Positions 1 through 5,130 of a DNA stretch of 5,353 bases are shown piece by piece (within the stretch, counting starts at the first letter, position 1; every line of letters starts with the position of its first letter). The notes beneath the pieces were generated by a model. It was not told the DNA's origin. It did no database searches and saw only the letters and a program-made list of their open reading frames with translations. The translations under genes were made by a program, and so were the position numbers. Source of the DNA: an uncultured Phenylobacterium sp. (GTDB lineage Bacteria; Pseudomonadota; Alphaproteobacteria; Caulobacterales; Caulobacteraceae); the NCBI GenBank assembly GCA_945952175.1, contig CAMFHW010000321.1, forward strand, positions 1 to 5,353, in the 5' to 3' direction.

Positions 1-1035
1 TGCCAGTTCCTGCCCGGCCCGGCGTCGAGCCAGGTGGGCCTGACCCTTGGCCTGATGCGCGCCGGCCCGCTGGGCGCGCTCGCCGCCTGGCTGGGCTTCA
101 CCCTGCCTTCCGCCGTGCTGATGACGGCCTTCGCGCTGGGGGCCTCCGCCCTGGCGGGCGGGCGCCTGACGGGCCTGGTCCATGGGCTGAAGCTGGTGGC
201 CGTCGCCGTGGTCGCCCAGGCCGTGCTGGGCATGGCGCGGAGCCTCGCTCCGGACGCCCGCCGCGCCGCGATCGCCGCCGGCGCGGTCGCGCTCCTGGTC
301 GTGGCGCCGGTCGCCGTCGGCCAGATCCTGGCCCTGGCCCTCGGCGCGGCCGCCGGCCTCCTGCTCTGCCGCGCGCCGCCGCGGGCGGCGCCCATGACCT
401 CGACCACGCCGCCGCGCCTGCCCCGCCCCGTCGCCTGGGCGAGCCTCGCCGCCTATCTCGCCCTGCTTGGCGGCGGCCAGATCCTGGCGGCCGGAACCGG
501 CGCGCCGCTCGCCACGATGCTCGCCGCCTTCTATCGGTCCGGCGCCCTGGTCTTCGGCGGCGGCCATGTCGTCCTGCCCCTGCTCCAGGCGACCGTGGTC
601 GCGCCGGGCTGGGTCGCGCCGGACCGCTTCCTCGCCGGCTACGGCGCGGCCCAGGCGATGCCTGGTCCGCTCTTCACCTTCGCCGCCTATCTGGGCGCCG
701 CGGCTCCCGCCCCGCTCGGCGGCGTCGCCGGGGCGGCGCTGGCCCTGCTCGCCATTTTCCTGCCGGGGGTCCTGGTCCTGCTCGCGGCCCTGCCTTATTG
801 GGCCGATCTTCGCCGGCGGCCCGCCGCACAGGCGGCCCTTCGGGGCGCCAACGCCGCCGTGGTCGGCATCCTCGCGCTCGCGCTCTACGATCCGCTCTGG
901 ACGGGCGCGATCAGGACGCCGCGCGACTTCGCCCTGGGCCTGGCCGGCTTCGTCCTTCTCGTCGCGGCCAGGGCCCCGCCGATCGTGGTGGTGGGCCTGG
1001 GCCTGGCCGCGGGCCTCCTCCTGCCGGCGCCCTGA
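1..1035 (+). CDS. chrA: Chromate transporter (CHR/ChrA family), 3' part, 5' end outside window
   Basis: Inner-membrane protein of the CHR family, whose characterised members export chromate by a proton-driven mechanism. The frame is open from base 1 and reads CQFLPGPASSQVGLTLGL, so the gene starts upstream; the GTG at 34 lies inside the conserved LPGPxSxQ motif of the first CHR domain and is not the start. About 344 residues are visible, against roughly 390-400 for full two-domain proteins, so around 50-60 residues are missing. The visible part holds most of the first CHR domain, a proline-rich linker (about nt 380-430), and a second CHR domain with the signature FGGGHVVLPLL (nt 553-585) and the paired AMPGPLFTFAAYLG motif (from nt 655). 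Many long Ala/Leu/Val stretches fit about ten membrane helices. It ends with TGA at 1033. The family assignment is firm; chromate as the real substrate is an inference, since many CHR proteins are untested. Confidence 0.9.
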   Translation, partial: CQFLPGPASSQVGLTLGLMRAGPLGALAAWLGFTLPSAVLMTAFALGASALAGGRLTGLVHGLKLVAVAVVAQAVLGMARSLAPDARRAAIAAGAVALLVVAPVAVGQILALALGAAAGLLLCRAPPRAAPMTSTTPPRLPRPVAWASLAAYLALLGGGQILAAGTGAPLATMLAAFYRSGALVFGGGHVVLPLLQATVVAPGWVAPDRFLAGYGAAQAMPGPLFTFAAYLGAAAPAPLGGVAGAALALLAIFLPGVLVLLAALPYWADLRRRPAAQAALRGANAAVVGILALALYDPLWTGAIRTPRDFALGLAGFVLLVAARAPPIVVVGLGLAAGLLLPAP

Positions 1036-1045
1036 AAGACCGCCT

Positions 1046-1073
1046 TTTCGCAAGCGCTGCAATACAAGCGAAA
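1046..1073. promoter_or_regulatory. Possible operator: short inverted and direct repeats between chrA and the regulator
   Basis: In the 94-bp gap after the transporter, TTTCGC (1046-1051) is the exact reverse complement of GCGAAA (1068-1073), and CAAGCG occurs twice (1051-1056 and 1065-1070), 14 bp apart. The stretch is less GC-rich than its surroundings. It lies 57-84 bp before the GTG of an XRE regulator, where an autoregulatory site would be expected. The motifs are short and could be chance; no convincing -35/-10 pair was found here. Confidence 0.25.
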
Positions 1074-1101
1074 TGAAGCCGCCACGTTCGATTGCATGAA
1101 A

Positions 1102-1128
1102 GGGGCGAACGCAAACTGGAATTGCCCC
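1102..1128 (+). other. Short inverted repeat abutting the regulator's start codon
   Basis: GGGGC at 1102-1106 can pair with GCCCC at 1124-1128 around a 17-nt loop. The second arm ends two bases before the GTG at 1130, and the loop carries the only ribosome-binding-like bases (TGGA, 1117-1120). In RNA this could influence translation of the regulator, but a 5-bp GC stem with a long loop is common by chance in such GC-rich DNA. Confidence 0.2.
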
Positions 1129-1129
1129 C

Positions 1130-1513
1130 GTGGATCAGACCAACGCGAACCAAGGCCCCGACCCCGTCGACCTCTATGTCGGCGCCCGCATCAAGGCCCG
1201 CCGCAAGACGATAAACCTCAGCCAGGAAGCCCTGGGCCGCGCCGTCGGCGTCACCTTCCAGCAGGTCCAGAAATACGAACGCGGCGCCAACCGCGTCTCC
1301 GCCTCGACCCTGGTGCGGATCGCCGACGCGCTCGGCCTCAGCCCGATCGACCTCCTGCCGCCCAGCGCCCGGGCCGCCGGCGAGATGATCGACGTCCACG
1401 CCTTCCAGGCCCAGCCGGCGGGCGCCGAGCTGCTCCAGGTCCTCTCGGCGATGTCGATCCAGCAGCGCACCCTGCTGGCCCGATTCCTGATGGCGGCGGC
1501 GCCGACGGTCTAG
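1130..1513 (+). CDS. XRE (Cro/CI-type) helix-turn-helix transcriptional regulator
   Basis: A 127-residue DNA-binding protein. Residues about 17-74 form an HTH_3/XRE domain: GARIKARRKTINLSQEALGRA (first and second helices), then VTFQQVQKYERGANRVSAS, with the recognition helix around FQQVQKYERG, then LVRIADALGLSPIDLLP. This core closely follows a common alphaproteobacterial type of regulator (PraR/PhaR-like XRE proteins), from memory of the family. Residues 75-127 are a short alanine-rich tail with a predicted helical end (SAMSIQQRTLLARFLMAAA) that could support dimerisation. The GTG at 1130 is chosen because an in-frame TGA lies upstream at 1097 and the domain starts soon after. The ribosome binding site is weak (TGGA, 1117-1120). 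The gene lies 94 bp after the transporter and 255 bp before ffh, probably as its own unit. Its targets are unknown; it need not control either neighbour. Confidence 0.88.
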   Translation: MDQTNANQGPDPVDLYVGARIKARRKTINLSQEALGRAVGVTFQQVQKYERGANRVSASTLVRIADALGLSPIDLLPPSARAAGEMIDVHAFQAQPAGAELLQVLSAMSIQQRTLLARFLMAAAPTV

Positions 1514-1523
1514 AACTCGTTGT

Positions 1524-1548
1524 CCTCGCCCCCCGTCGTGGGGCGAGG
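1524..1548 (+). terminator. Perfect 9-bp GC-rich hairpin after the regulator gene (possible terminator)
   Basis: CCTCGCCCC (1524-1532) is exactly complementary to GGGGCGAGG (1540-1548) around a 7-nt loop, 10 bp after the TAG of the regulator. Position and strength suit a transcript 3' end. No T-tract follows (the next bases are GCGAGACTCC), so it is not a classical intrinsic terminator. It could still aid termination or protect the mRNA end. Confidence 0.45.
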
Positions 1549-1573
1549 GCGAGACTCCCGAGGGCGAGACTCC
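1544..1573. repeat. Exact tandem duplication of a 15-bp unit
   Basis: CGAGGGCGAGACTCC occurs at 1544-1558 and again at 1559-1573 with no mismatch and no spacer. The first copy overlaps the right arm of the 1524-1548 hairpin. Each copy contains GACTC (1553-1557 and 1568-1572), a match to GANTC, the sequence methylated by CcrM in alphaproteobacteria. The repeat ends 30 bp before the proposed ffh -35 element. A slippage duplication is the simplest origin. Confidence 0.85.
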
Positions 1574-1602
1574 GGGCCTTCCGACCCGTACGCCCGAATT
1601 CC

Positions 1603-1631
1603 TTGACCTGCCGGGCTTTCGCGCGCATAAG
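1603..1631 (+). promoter_or_regulatory. Candidate housekeeping promoter for ffh-rpsP-rimM
   Basis: TTGACC (1603-1608) matches five of six bases of the -35 consensus. After exactly 17 bp it is followed by CATAAG (1626-1631), which matches four of six of the -10 consensus. This is the best promoter-like pair in the intergenic region. Transcription would start near 1638, giving an ffh leader of about 130 nt. The start site is inferred; alphaproteobacterial promoters can depart from this consensus. Confidence 0.5.
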
Positions 1632-1666
1632 CCGCCGCTTCCGGCGCAGAGCAATCGCGCCCTCCA

Positions 1667-1702
1667 CCGCCACGACCCCCATATGAAATGGGACGAGGGC
1701 GG
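1667..1702 (+). other. Leader hairpin A upstream of ffh
   Basis: CCGCC (1667-1671) pairs with GGCGG (1698-1702), and inside it CCCAT (1678-1682) pairs with ATGGG (1688-1692) around the loop ATGAA. The two helices are separated by an internal loop of six and five bases. The element lies in the putative transcribed leader of ffh. It shares bases 1678-1680 with an alternative long-range pairing (1673-1680 with 1732-1739). No Rfam family was recognised. Confidence 0.4.
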
Positions 1703-1708
1703 CGAGGC

Positions 1709-1736
1709 CCCCCGTCGACGTGATCGTCCACGGGGG
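1709..1736 (+). other. Leader hairpin B, 19 nt before the ffh ribosome binding site
   Basis: CCCCCGT (1709-1715) pairs with ACGGGGG (1730-1736), and after one C-C mismatch GACG (1717-1720) pairs with CGTC (1725-1728) around the tetraloop TGAT. This gives eleven pairs with one mismatch, much stronger than most accidental stems. No T-tract follows, so a terminator is unlikely. Its position just before the ribosome binding site suggests a translational or mRNA-stability role; this is inference. Confidence 0.5.
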
Positions 1737-1755
1737 TCGATTGCGTTTGGGCCAT

Positions 1756-1761
1756 AAGGAG
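1756..1761 (+). promoter_or_regulatory. Ribosome binding site of ffh
   Basis: AAGGAG is a near-complete match to the anti-16S sequence, with 7 nt before the GTG at 1769. It settles the choice of the GTG start. Confidence 0.85.
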
Positions 1762-1768
1762 TTTCCGA

Positions 1769-3313
1769 GTGTTCGACGCGCTCACAGATCGGCTGTCTTC
1801 CGTCTTCGACCGGCTCTCCGGTCGTGGCGTGCTGTCCGACAAGGACATCGACGAGGCGCTGCGCGAGGTCCGCGTGGCCCTGCTCGAGGCCGACGTCGCC
1901 CTGCCGGTGGTGCGCGAATTCATCGCCAAGGCCAAGGAGAAGGCCAGCGGCGAAGAGGTGATCCGCTCGGTCCGCCCCGCCGACCAGGTGGTGAAGATCA
2001 CCTATGACGGCCTGGTCGAGATGCTGGGCGGCGAGAGCGCCGAGGGGCTGAACATCAGCCTCAATCCGCCGACCGTGATCCTGATGGCCGGCCTGCAGGG
2101 CTCGGGCAAGACCACCACGGCGGCCAAGCTGGCCCTGAAGCTGGTCAAGGACCGCAAGAAGGTGCTGCTGGCCTCGCTGGACACCCGCCGTCCGGCGGCC
2201 ATGGAGCAGCTGCAGACGCTGGCCAAGCTGGCCAATGCCGACTTCCTGCCGATCGTGGCTGGCCAGTCGGCGCCGGACATCGCCCGGCGCGCCATGAGCG
2301 CGGCGAAGCTCCAGGGCTTCGACATCCTGATCCTCGACACCGCCGGCCGCACCACGCTGGACGAGGCGATGATGTCCGAGGCGGCGGAGATCGCGAAGAT
2401 CTCCACCCCGTCCGAGACCCTGCTGGTCGCCGACAGCCTGACCGGCCAGGACGCGGTGCGCACCGCCACGGCCTTCCACGAGCGCCTGCCGCTCACCGGC
2501 CTGGTCCTGACCCGCGCCGACGGCGACGGCCGCGGCGGCGCGGCGCTGTCGATGCGCGCGGTCACCGGCCTGCCGATCAAGTTCCTCGGCGTGTCCGAGA
2601 AGATCGACGGCCTGGACACGTTCGACGCCGCCCGCGTGGCCGGCCGCATCCTGGGCCAGGGCGACGTGGTGGCCCTGGTCGAGAAGGCCGCCCAGGACCT
2701 GGACACCGCCAAGGCGGAGGCCATGGCCAAGAAGCTGGCCAAGGGCCAGTTCGACCTGGACATGATGGCCGACCAGTTCCAGCAGATGAAGCGCATGGGC
2801 GGGATGGAAGGCCTGATGGGCTTCCTGCCGGGCGTGCAGAAGATCAAGAAGCAGATGGCCGAGGCCAATGTCTCGGACAAGATGCTCGACCGCCAGGCGG
2901 CGATCATCTCCTCGATGACCAAGCTGGAGCGCAAGAAGCCCGACGTGCTGCAGGCCTCGCGCAAGCGCCGCATCGCGGCCGGCGCCGGCGTCGAGGTGGC
3001 CGAGGTCAACCGGCTGCTCAAGCAGCACCGCCAGATGGCCGACGCCTTCAAGATGATGAGCCGCGACGGCGGCAAGGGCTTCGCCCGCATGGCCCAGATG
3101 ATGGGCGGCGGCGGCGGCATGGACCGCCTGAAGTCGCTGGGCGGCGGCAAGCTGCCCGTGCCCGACGAAAAGCAGCTCGAAGAACTCGGCAAGCTCGCCT
3201 CGCAGCAGGGCGGCGGCCTCCCCAACCTCCCGGGCCTCGGCGGCCCTGGGGCTCCGAAACTGCCGGGCCTGGGAAACCTCCCGCCCGGCTTCAATCCCTT
3301 CAAGAAGAACTAG
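1769..3313 (+). CDS. ffh: Signal recognition particle GTPase Ffh (SRP54)
   Basis: Ffh is the protein subunit of the bacterial SRP. It binds 4.5S RNA and hydrophobic signal sequences on nascent chains and delivers ribosomes to FtsY and SecYEG at the inner membrane. The 514-residue product shows the N domain (about 1-90), then the GTPase domain with the P-loop GLQGSGKTTT (108-117), DTRRPAA (138-144), DTAGR (190-194) and TRADGDGRGG (248-257). The methionine-rich M domain (about 300-450) follows, with MKRMGGMEGLMGFLPG (340-355) and the RNA-binding motif SRKRRIAAGAG (397-407). G4 reads TRAD rather than TKxD, which I recall as usual in alphaproteobacteria. The tail (480-514) is rich in Gly, Pro and Leu and makes the protein longer than E. 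coli Ffh (about 453). The GTG start has a strong ribosome binding site. It is the first gene of an apparent operon with rpsP (18-bp gap) and rimM. Confidence 0.97.
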   Translation: MFDALTDRLSSVFDRLSGRGVLSDKDIDEALREVRVALLEADVALPVVREFIAKAKEKASGEEVIRSVRPADQVVKITYDGLVEMLGGESAEGLNISLNPPTVILMAGLQGSGKTTTAAKLALKLVKDRKKVLLASLDTRRPAAMEQLQTLAKLANADFLPIVAGQSAPDIARRAMSAAKLQGFDILILDTAGRTTLDEAMMSEAAEIAKISTPSETLLVADSLTGQDAVRTATAFHERLPLTGLVLTRADGDGRGGAALSMRAVTGLPIKFLGVSEKIDGLDTFDAARVAGRILGQGDVVALVEKAAQDLDTAKAEAMAKKLAKGQFDLDMMADQFQQMKRMGGMEGLMGFLPGVQKIKKQMAEANVSDKMLDRQAAIISSMTKLERKKPDVLQASRKRRIAAGAGVEVAEVNRLLKQHRQMADAFKMMSRDGGKGFARMAQMMGGGGGMDRLKSLGGGKLPVPDEKQLEELGKLASQQGGGLPNLPGLGGPGAPKLPGLGNLPPGFNPFKKN

Positions 3314-3331
3314 GACTAAGGACGACCTGCA

Positions 3332-3832
3332 ATGCTGAAGATCCGTCTCGCCCGTGGCGGCGCCAAGAAGCGCCCCTACTACTCGATCGTCGTCGCCGAC
3401 AGCCACTCGCCCCGCGACGGCCGCTTCATCGAGAAGGTCGGCGCCCACAATCCGCTGCTCAAGAAGGACGACCCGAACCGCACGACCCTGAAGGTCGAGC
3501 GCATCCAGGAGTGGCTGTCCAAGGGCGCCCAGCCGACCGACCGCGTCGCGCGCTTCCTGGCCTCCGAAGGCCTGGTGAAGTGGGAGCACGGCAACAACCC
3601 GAAGAAGGCCGAGCCGGGCCGCAAGGCCAAGGAACGCGCGGAAGAGCGCGCCCAGAAGGAAGCTGACGCCAAGGCCGCCGCCGAGGAAGCCGCCGCTGCT
3701 CCGGCGCCGGCGCCGGAACCCGAAGCCGCCCCGGCTGAAGAGCCGGCCGCCGCCGAGGCCCCGGCCGAGGAAGCTCCGGCTGCCGAGGCTCCGGCCGAAG
3801 AAGCCCCGGCCGCCGAAGCCTCCGAAGGCTGA
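3332..3832 (+). CDS. rpsP: 30S ribosomal protein S16 with long acidic Ala/Pro/Glu C-terminal extension
   Basis: S16 binds 16S rRNA early in assembly of the 30S body. Residues 1-85 are a complete S16: MLKIRLARGGAKKRPYYSIV, then ADSHSPRDGRFIEKVGAHNP (22-41) and ERIQEWLSKGAQPTDRVA (56-73). The family is usually about 80-90 residues; this product has 166. Residues 88-115 are a charged, lysine/arginine/glutamate-rich, probably helical linker. Residues 116-166 are almost only Ala, Pro and Glu, including the decapeptide AEAPAEEAPA twice in tandem (141-160). Extended S16 tails are known in alphaproteobacteria; this one is likely disordered and its role is unknown. The ATG start has AAGGA at 3318-3322, 9 nt upstream. 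The gene follows ffh by 18 bp and precedes rimM by 29 bp. Confidence 0.96.
   Translation: MLKIRLARGGAKKRPYYSIVVADSHSPRDGRFIEKVGAHNPLLKKDDPNRTTLKVERIQEWLSKGAQPTDRVARFLASEGLVKWEHGNNPKKAEPGRKAKERAEERAQKEADAKAAAEEAAAAPAPAPEPEAAPAEEPAAAEAPAEEAPAAEAPAEEAPAAEASEG
3752..3811. repeat. Two tandem 30-bp repeats within rpsP
   Basis: Positions 3752-3781 and 3782-3811 both encode AEAPAEEAPA. The DNA copies differ only at four third-codon positions: codon 3 GCC/GCT, codon 6 GAG/GAA, codon 8 GCT/GCC and codon 10 GCT/GCC. All changes are synonymous, so the peptide repeat has been kept while the DNA diverged, or the copies are old. Confidence 0.85.
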
Positions 3833-3845
3833 GGTCCGATGCTAC

Positions 3846-3852
3846 GGGGAGG
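3846..3852 (+). promoter_or_regulatory. Ribosome binding site of rimM
   Basis: GGGGAGG lies 9 nt before the GTG at 3862 and supports that start codon. Confidence 0.75.
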
Positions 3853-3861
3853 CGTGCGCGC

Positions 3862-4398
3862 GTGAGCGACGAGTTCCTCCTCGTGGCCCAGATCGGCGGC
3901 GCGCACGGCGTGCGCGGCGAGGTGCGGATCACCGCCTTCACCGCCGATCCCATGTCGCTGGCGGACTACAAGACCCTGGTCCGCCAGGACGGCTCGGCGG
4001 GGGTGACCATCACCTCCGCGCGGCCCGCCAAGGCCGGGATCGTCGCCCGGCTGAAGGGCGTCGCCGACCGCAACGCCGCCGAGGCCCTCCGGGGCCTGAA
4101 GCTCTTCCTGCCCCGCGCGGCCCTGCCGCCGCCGGAGGACGAGGACGAATTCTATCTCGCCGACCTCATCGGGCTCGTCGTCGAGACCACGGACGGCAAG
4201 GCCCTGGGCCGCGTGAAGTCCGTGCAGGACTTCGGCGCCGGCGACCTGCTGGAGATCCAGCCGCCGCAGGGCCCGACCTGGTGGCTGCCCTTCACCCGCG
4301 AGGCCGTGCCCGAGGTGAAGATCGCCGAGCGCCGCATCATCGCCGCCCCGCCAGGCGTCATCGAGGCCGACCCCAACGAAGGCCGCGACGAGACCTGA
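3862..4398 (+). CDS. rimM: Ribosome maturation factor RimM
   Basis: RimM binds the 30S subunit through S19 and assists late maturation of the head and 16S rRNA processing. The 178-residue product has the normal family length. The N-terminal RimM domain (about 5-88) opens with the diagnostic AQIGGAHGVRGEVRI (9-23) and contains ARLKGVADRNAAEALRG (62-78). An acidic linker PPPEDEDEFY (89-98) leads into the C-terminal PRC-barrel (about 97-168), with LIGLVVETTDGKALGRV (102-118), DFGAGDLLEI (123-132) and the conserved WWLPFTREAVPEV (140-152). The GTG start is supported by GGGGAGG upstream. It follows rpsP by 29 bp, and the ffh-rpsP-rimM order implies shared transcription. In many proteobacteria trmD and rplS follow directly; here a hydrolase gene does. 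Confidence 0.96.
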   Translation: MSDEFLLVAQIGGAHGVRGEVRITAFTADPMSLADYKTLVRQDGSAGVTITSARPAKAGIVARLKGVADRNAAEALRGLKLFLPRAALPPPEDEDEFYLADLIGLVVETTDGKALGRVKSVQDFGAGDLLEIQPPQGPTWWLPFTREAVPEVKIAERRIIAAPPGVIEADPNEGRDET

Positions 4399-4403
4399 CG
4401 CCC

Positions 4404-4432
4404 CTGGCGTCCCTGGCGGCCTCGCCTATCTT
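4404..4432 (+). promoter_or_regulatory. Weak candidate promoter for the hydrolase gene
   Basis: In the 66-bp gap after rimM, CTGGCG (4404-4409) and TATCTT (4427-4432) are separated by 17 bp. Each matches its consensus only partly (four of six bases for the -10, three to four for the -35). A start near 4439 would place transcription after the alternative ATG at 4435 and before the better-supported ATG at 4465. Read-through from the rimM operon is equally possible. Confidence 0.25.
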
Positions 4433-4448
4433 GGATGGACACCCGTTC

Positions 4449-4456
4449 GAGGAAGG
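4449..4456 (+). promoter_or_regulatory. Ribosome binding site deciding the hydrolase start
   Basis: GAGGAAGG lies 8 nt before the ATG at 4465. The upstream in-frame ATG at 4435 has no comparable site before it (CTCGCCTATCTTGG). This supports the shorter, 186-residue product. Confidence 0.7.
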
Positions 4457-4464
4457 CGCCCTCC

Positions 4465-5025
4465 ATGACCACCCTGAACAACCGGCCCAACACCGCCGTC
4501 CTGGTGATCGACGTCCAGAACAAGGTGGTCGAGAAGGCCCACGACCGCGACGCCGTGGTCGCCAATATCAACCGGGTGGTCGACCGGGCGCGCCAGGACG
4601 AGGTCCCGGTCGTGTGGATCCAGCATGTCAGCGAGCAACTGCCGCAGGGTGACGAGGCTTGGAAGATCGTTCCGGAGCTGAAACCGGCCGAAGGCGAGCC
4701 GGTCGTCCAGAAGCGCTATCCCGACAGCTTCGAGGACACGCGCCTCGAAGACGTGCTGTCCGGTCTCGGCGTCGGCCGCCTGGTGGTCACCGGCGCCCAG
4801 ACCGACGCCTGCGTCCGCTCGACCCTGCACGGCGGCCTGGTGCGCGGCTACGACGTCATCCTGGTCAAGGACGCCCATACCACCGAGGACCTCTCGGCCT
4901 ATGGCGCCCCGTCGCCCGGCGAGGTGATCGCCCACACCAATCTCTACTGGGCCTACCAGACCGCCCCGGGCCGCAAGGCCGGCGCCGTCGAGGCCGGCAA
5001 GCTCGACTTCACCTCCAACGCCTGA
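4465..5025 (+). CDS. Isochorismatase-family cysteine hydrolase
   Basis: A cytosolic cysteine hydrolase of the isochorismatase/nicotinamidase superfamily, 186 residues. The catalytic triad is visible: Asp16 in AVLVIDVQN (11-19), Lys83 in VVQKRYPDSF (80-89), and the nucleophile Cys116 in VVTGAQTDACVRST (107-120). The segment VTGAQ before the Cys is the usual cis-peptide region. The rest follows the family pattern, with helices after each strand and DVILVKDAHTT (130-140) near the end. Members act on isochorismate, nicotinamide, N-carbamoyl compounds and other amides, and the sequence alone does not fix the substrate. The length and lack of an extra domain exclude the bifunctional EntB type. The ATG at 4465 is preferred over the in-frame ATG at 4435 because of its ribosome binding site. 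The gene lies 66 bp after rimM and 3 bp before a long inverted repeat. Confidence 0.9.
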   Translation: MTTLNNRPNTAVLVIDVQNKVVEKAHDRDAVVANINRVVDRARQDEVPVVWIQHVSEQLPQGDEAWKIVPELKPAEGEPVVQKRYPDSFEDTRLEDVLSGLGVGRLVVTGAQTDACVRSTLHGGLVRGYDVILVKDAHTTEDLSAYGAPSPGEVIAHTNLYWAYQTAPGRKAGAVEAGKLDFTSNA

Positions 5026-5028
5026 CGC

Positions 5029-5117
5029 CCTATTTCGGGGACAGGTTGATTATCTCAACCGCTGCCCGGGGCGAAGGCCGCACGCTGGCGAGATAATCAA
5101 CCTGTCCCCGAAATAGG
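5029..5117. repeat. Perfect 28-bp inverted repeat with 33-nt centre (REP/RAYT-like palindromic element or MITE)
   Basis: The left arm (5029-5056, starting CCTATTTCGGGGACAGG and ending GATTATCTC) is the exact reverse complement of the right arm (5090-5117). The centre, 5057-5089, is GC-rich. Arms this long and free of mismatches do not arise by chance. The arm sequence, with TTCGGGGACAGG followed by AT-rich bases, resembles palindromes I recall around REP-associated tyrosine transposases (IS200-like RAYTs); no transposase is present here, so it would be a non-autonomous copy. It starts 3 bp after the hydrolase stop and could also end or stabilise that transcript, though no T-tract follows. No target-site duplication is visible. 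Confidence 0.85.
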
Positions 5118-5130
5118 CTCTCCCCCTCAG

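Noticed and set aside
34..36. GTG as start of the chromate transporter
   Set aside because: The frame is open to base 1 and the residues before it (LPGPASSQ) are a conserved CHR motif, so the gene begins outside the window.
1096..1686. 196-codon plus-strand frame overlapping the XRE regulator
   Set aside because: Arg/Pro-rich translation typical of an out-of-frame read in GC-rich DNA. The overlapping frame encodes a clear helix-turn-helix protein.
1514..1768. SRP (4.5S) RNA gene next to ffh
   Set aside because: The conserved core around GGTCAGG...GGAAGGAAGCAGCC is absent on both strands, and no long rod-like fold of the right size is seen.
911..3589. 892-codon open frame on the minus strand covering ffh
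   Set aside because: Antisense shadow: high G/C third positions on the plus strand remove stops opposite. Its product is low-complexity (His, Gln, Ala, Leu, Gly, Arg), matches no family, and overlaps unmistakable Ffh, S16 and regulator genes.
4402..4418. CCCTGGCG direct repeat after rimM
   Set aside because: Two 8-bp GC-rich copies nine bases apart are easily expected by chance in this composition, and no regulatory logic is evident.
4435..4464. Earlier in-frame ATG for the hydrolase, adding ten residues
   Set aside because: No ribosome binding site precedes it, whereas GAGGAAGG is ideally placed for the ATG at 4465. The added residues are not part of the family fold.
5029..5117. Classical intrinsic terminator
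   Set aside because: The stem is far longer than usual, the centre is 33 nt, and neither side is followed by a T-tract. It is better described as an inverted-repeat element that might secondarily affect 3' ends.
5029..5117. CRISPR repeat or insertion-sequence end
   Set aside because: There is only one palindrome, with no regular repeat-spacer series, no transposase and no visible target-site duplication.
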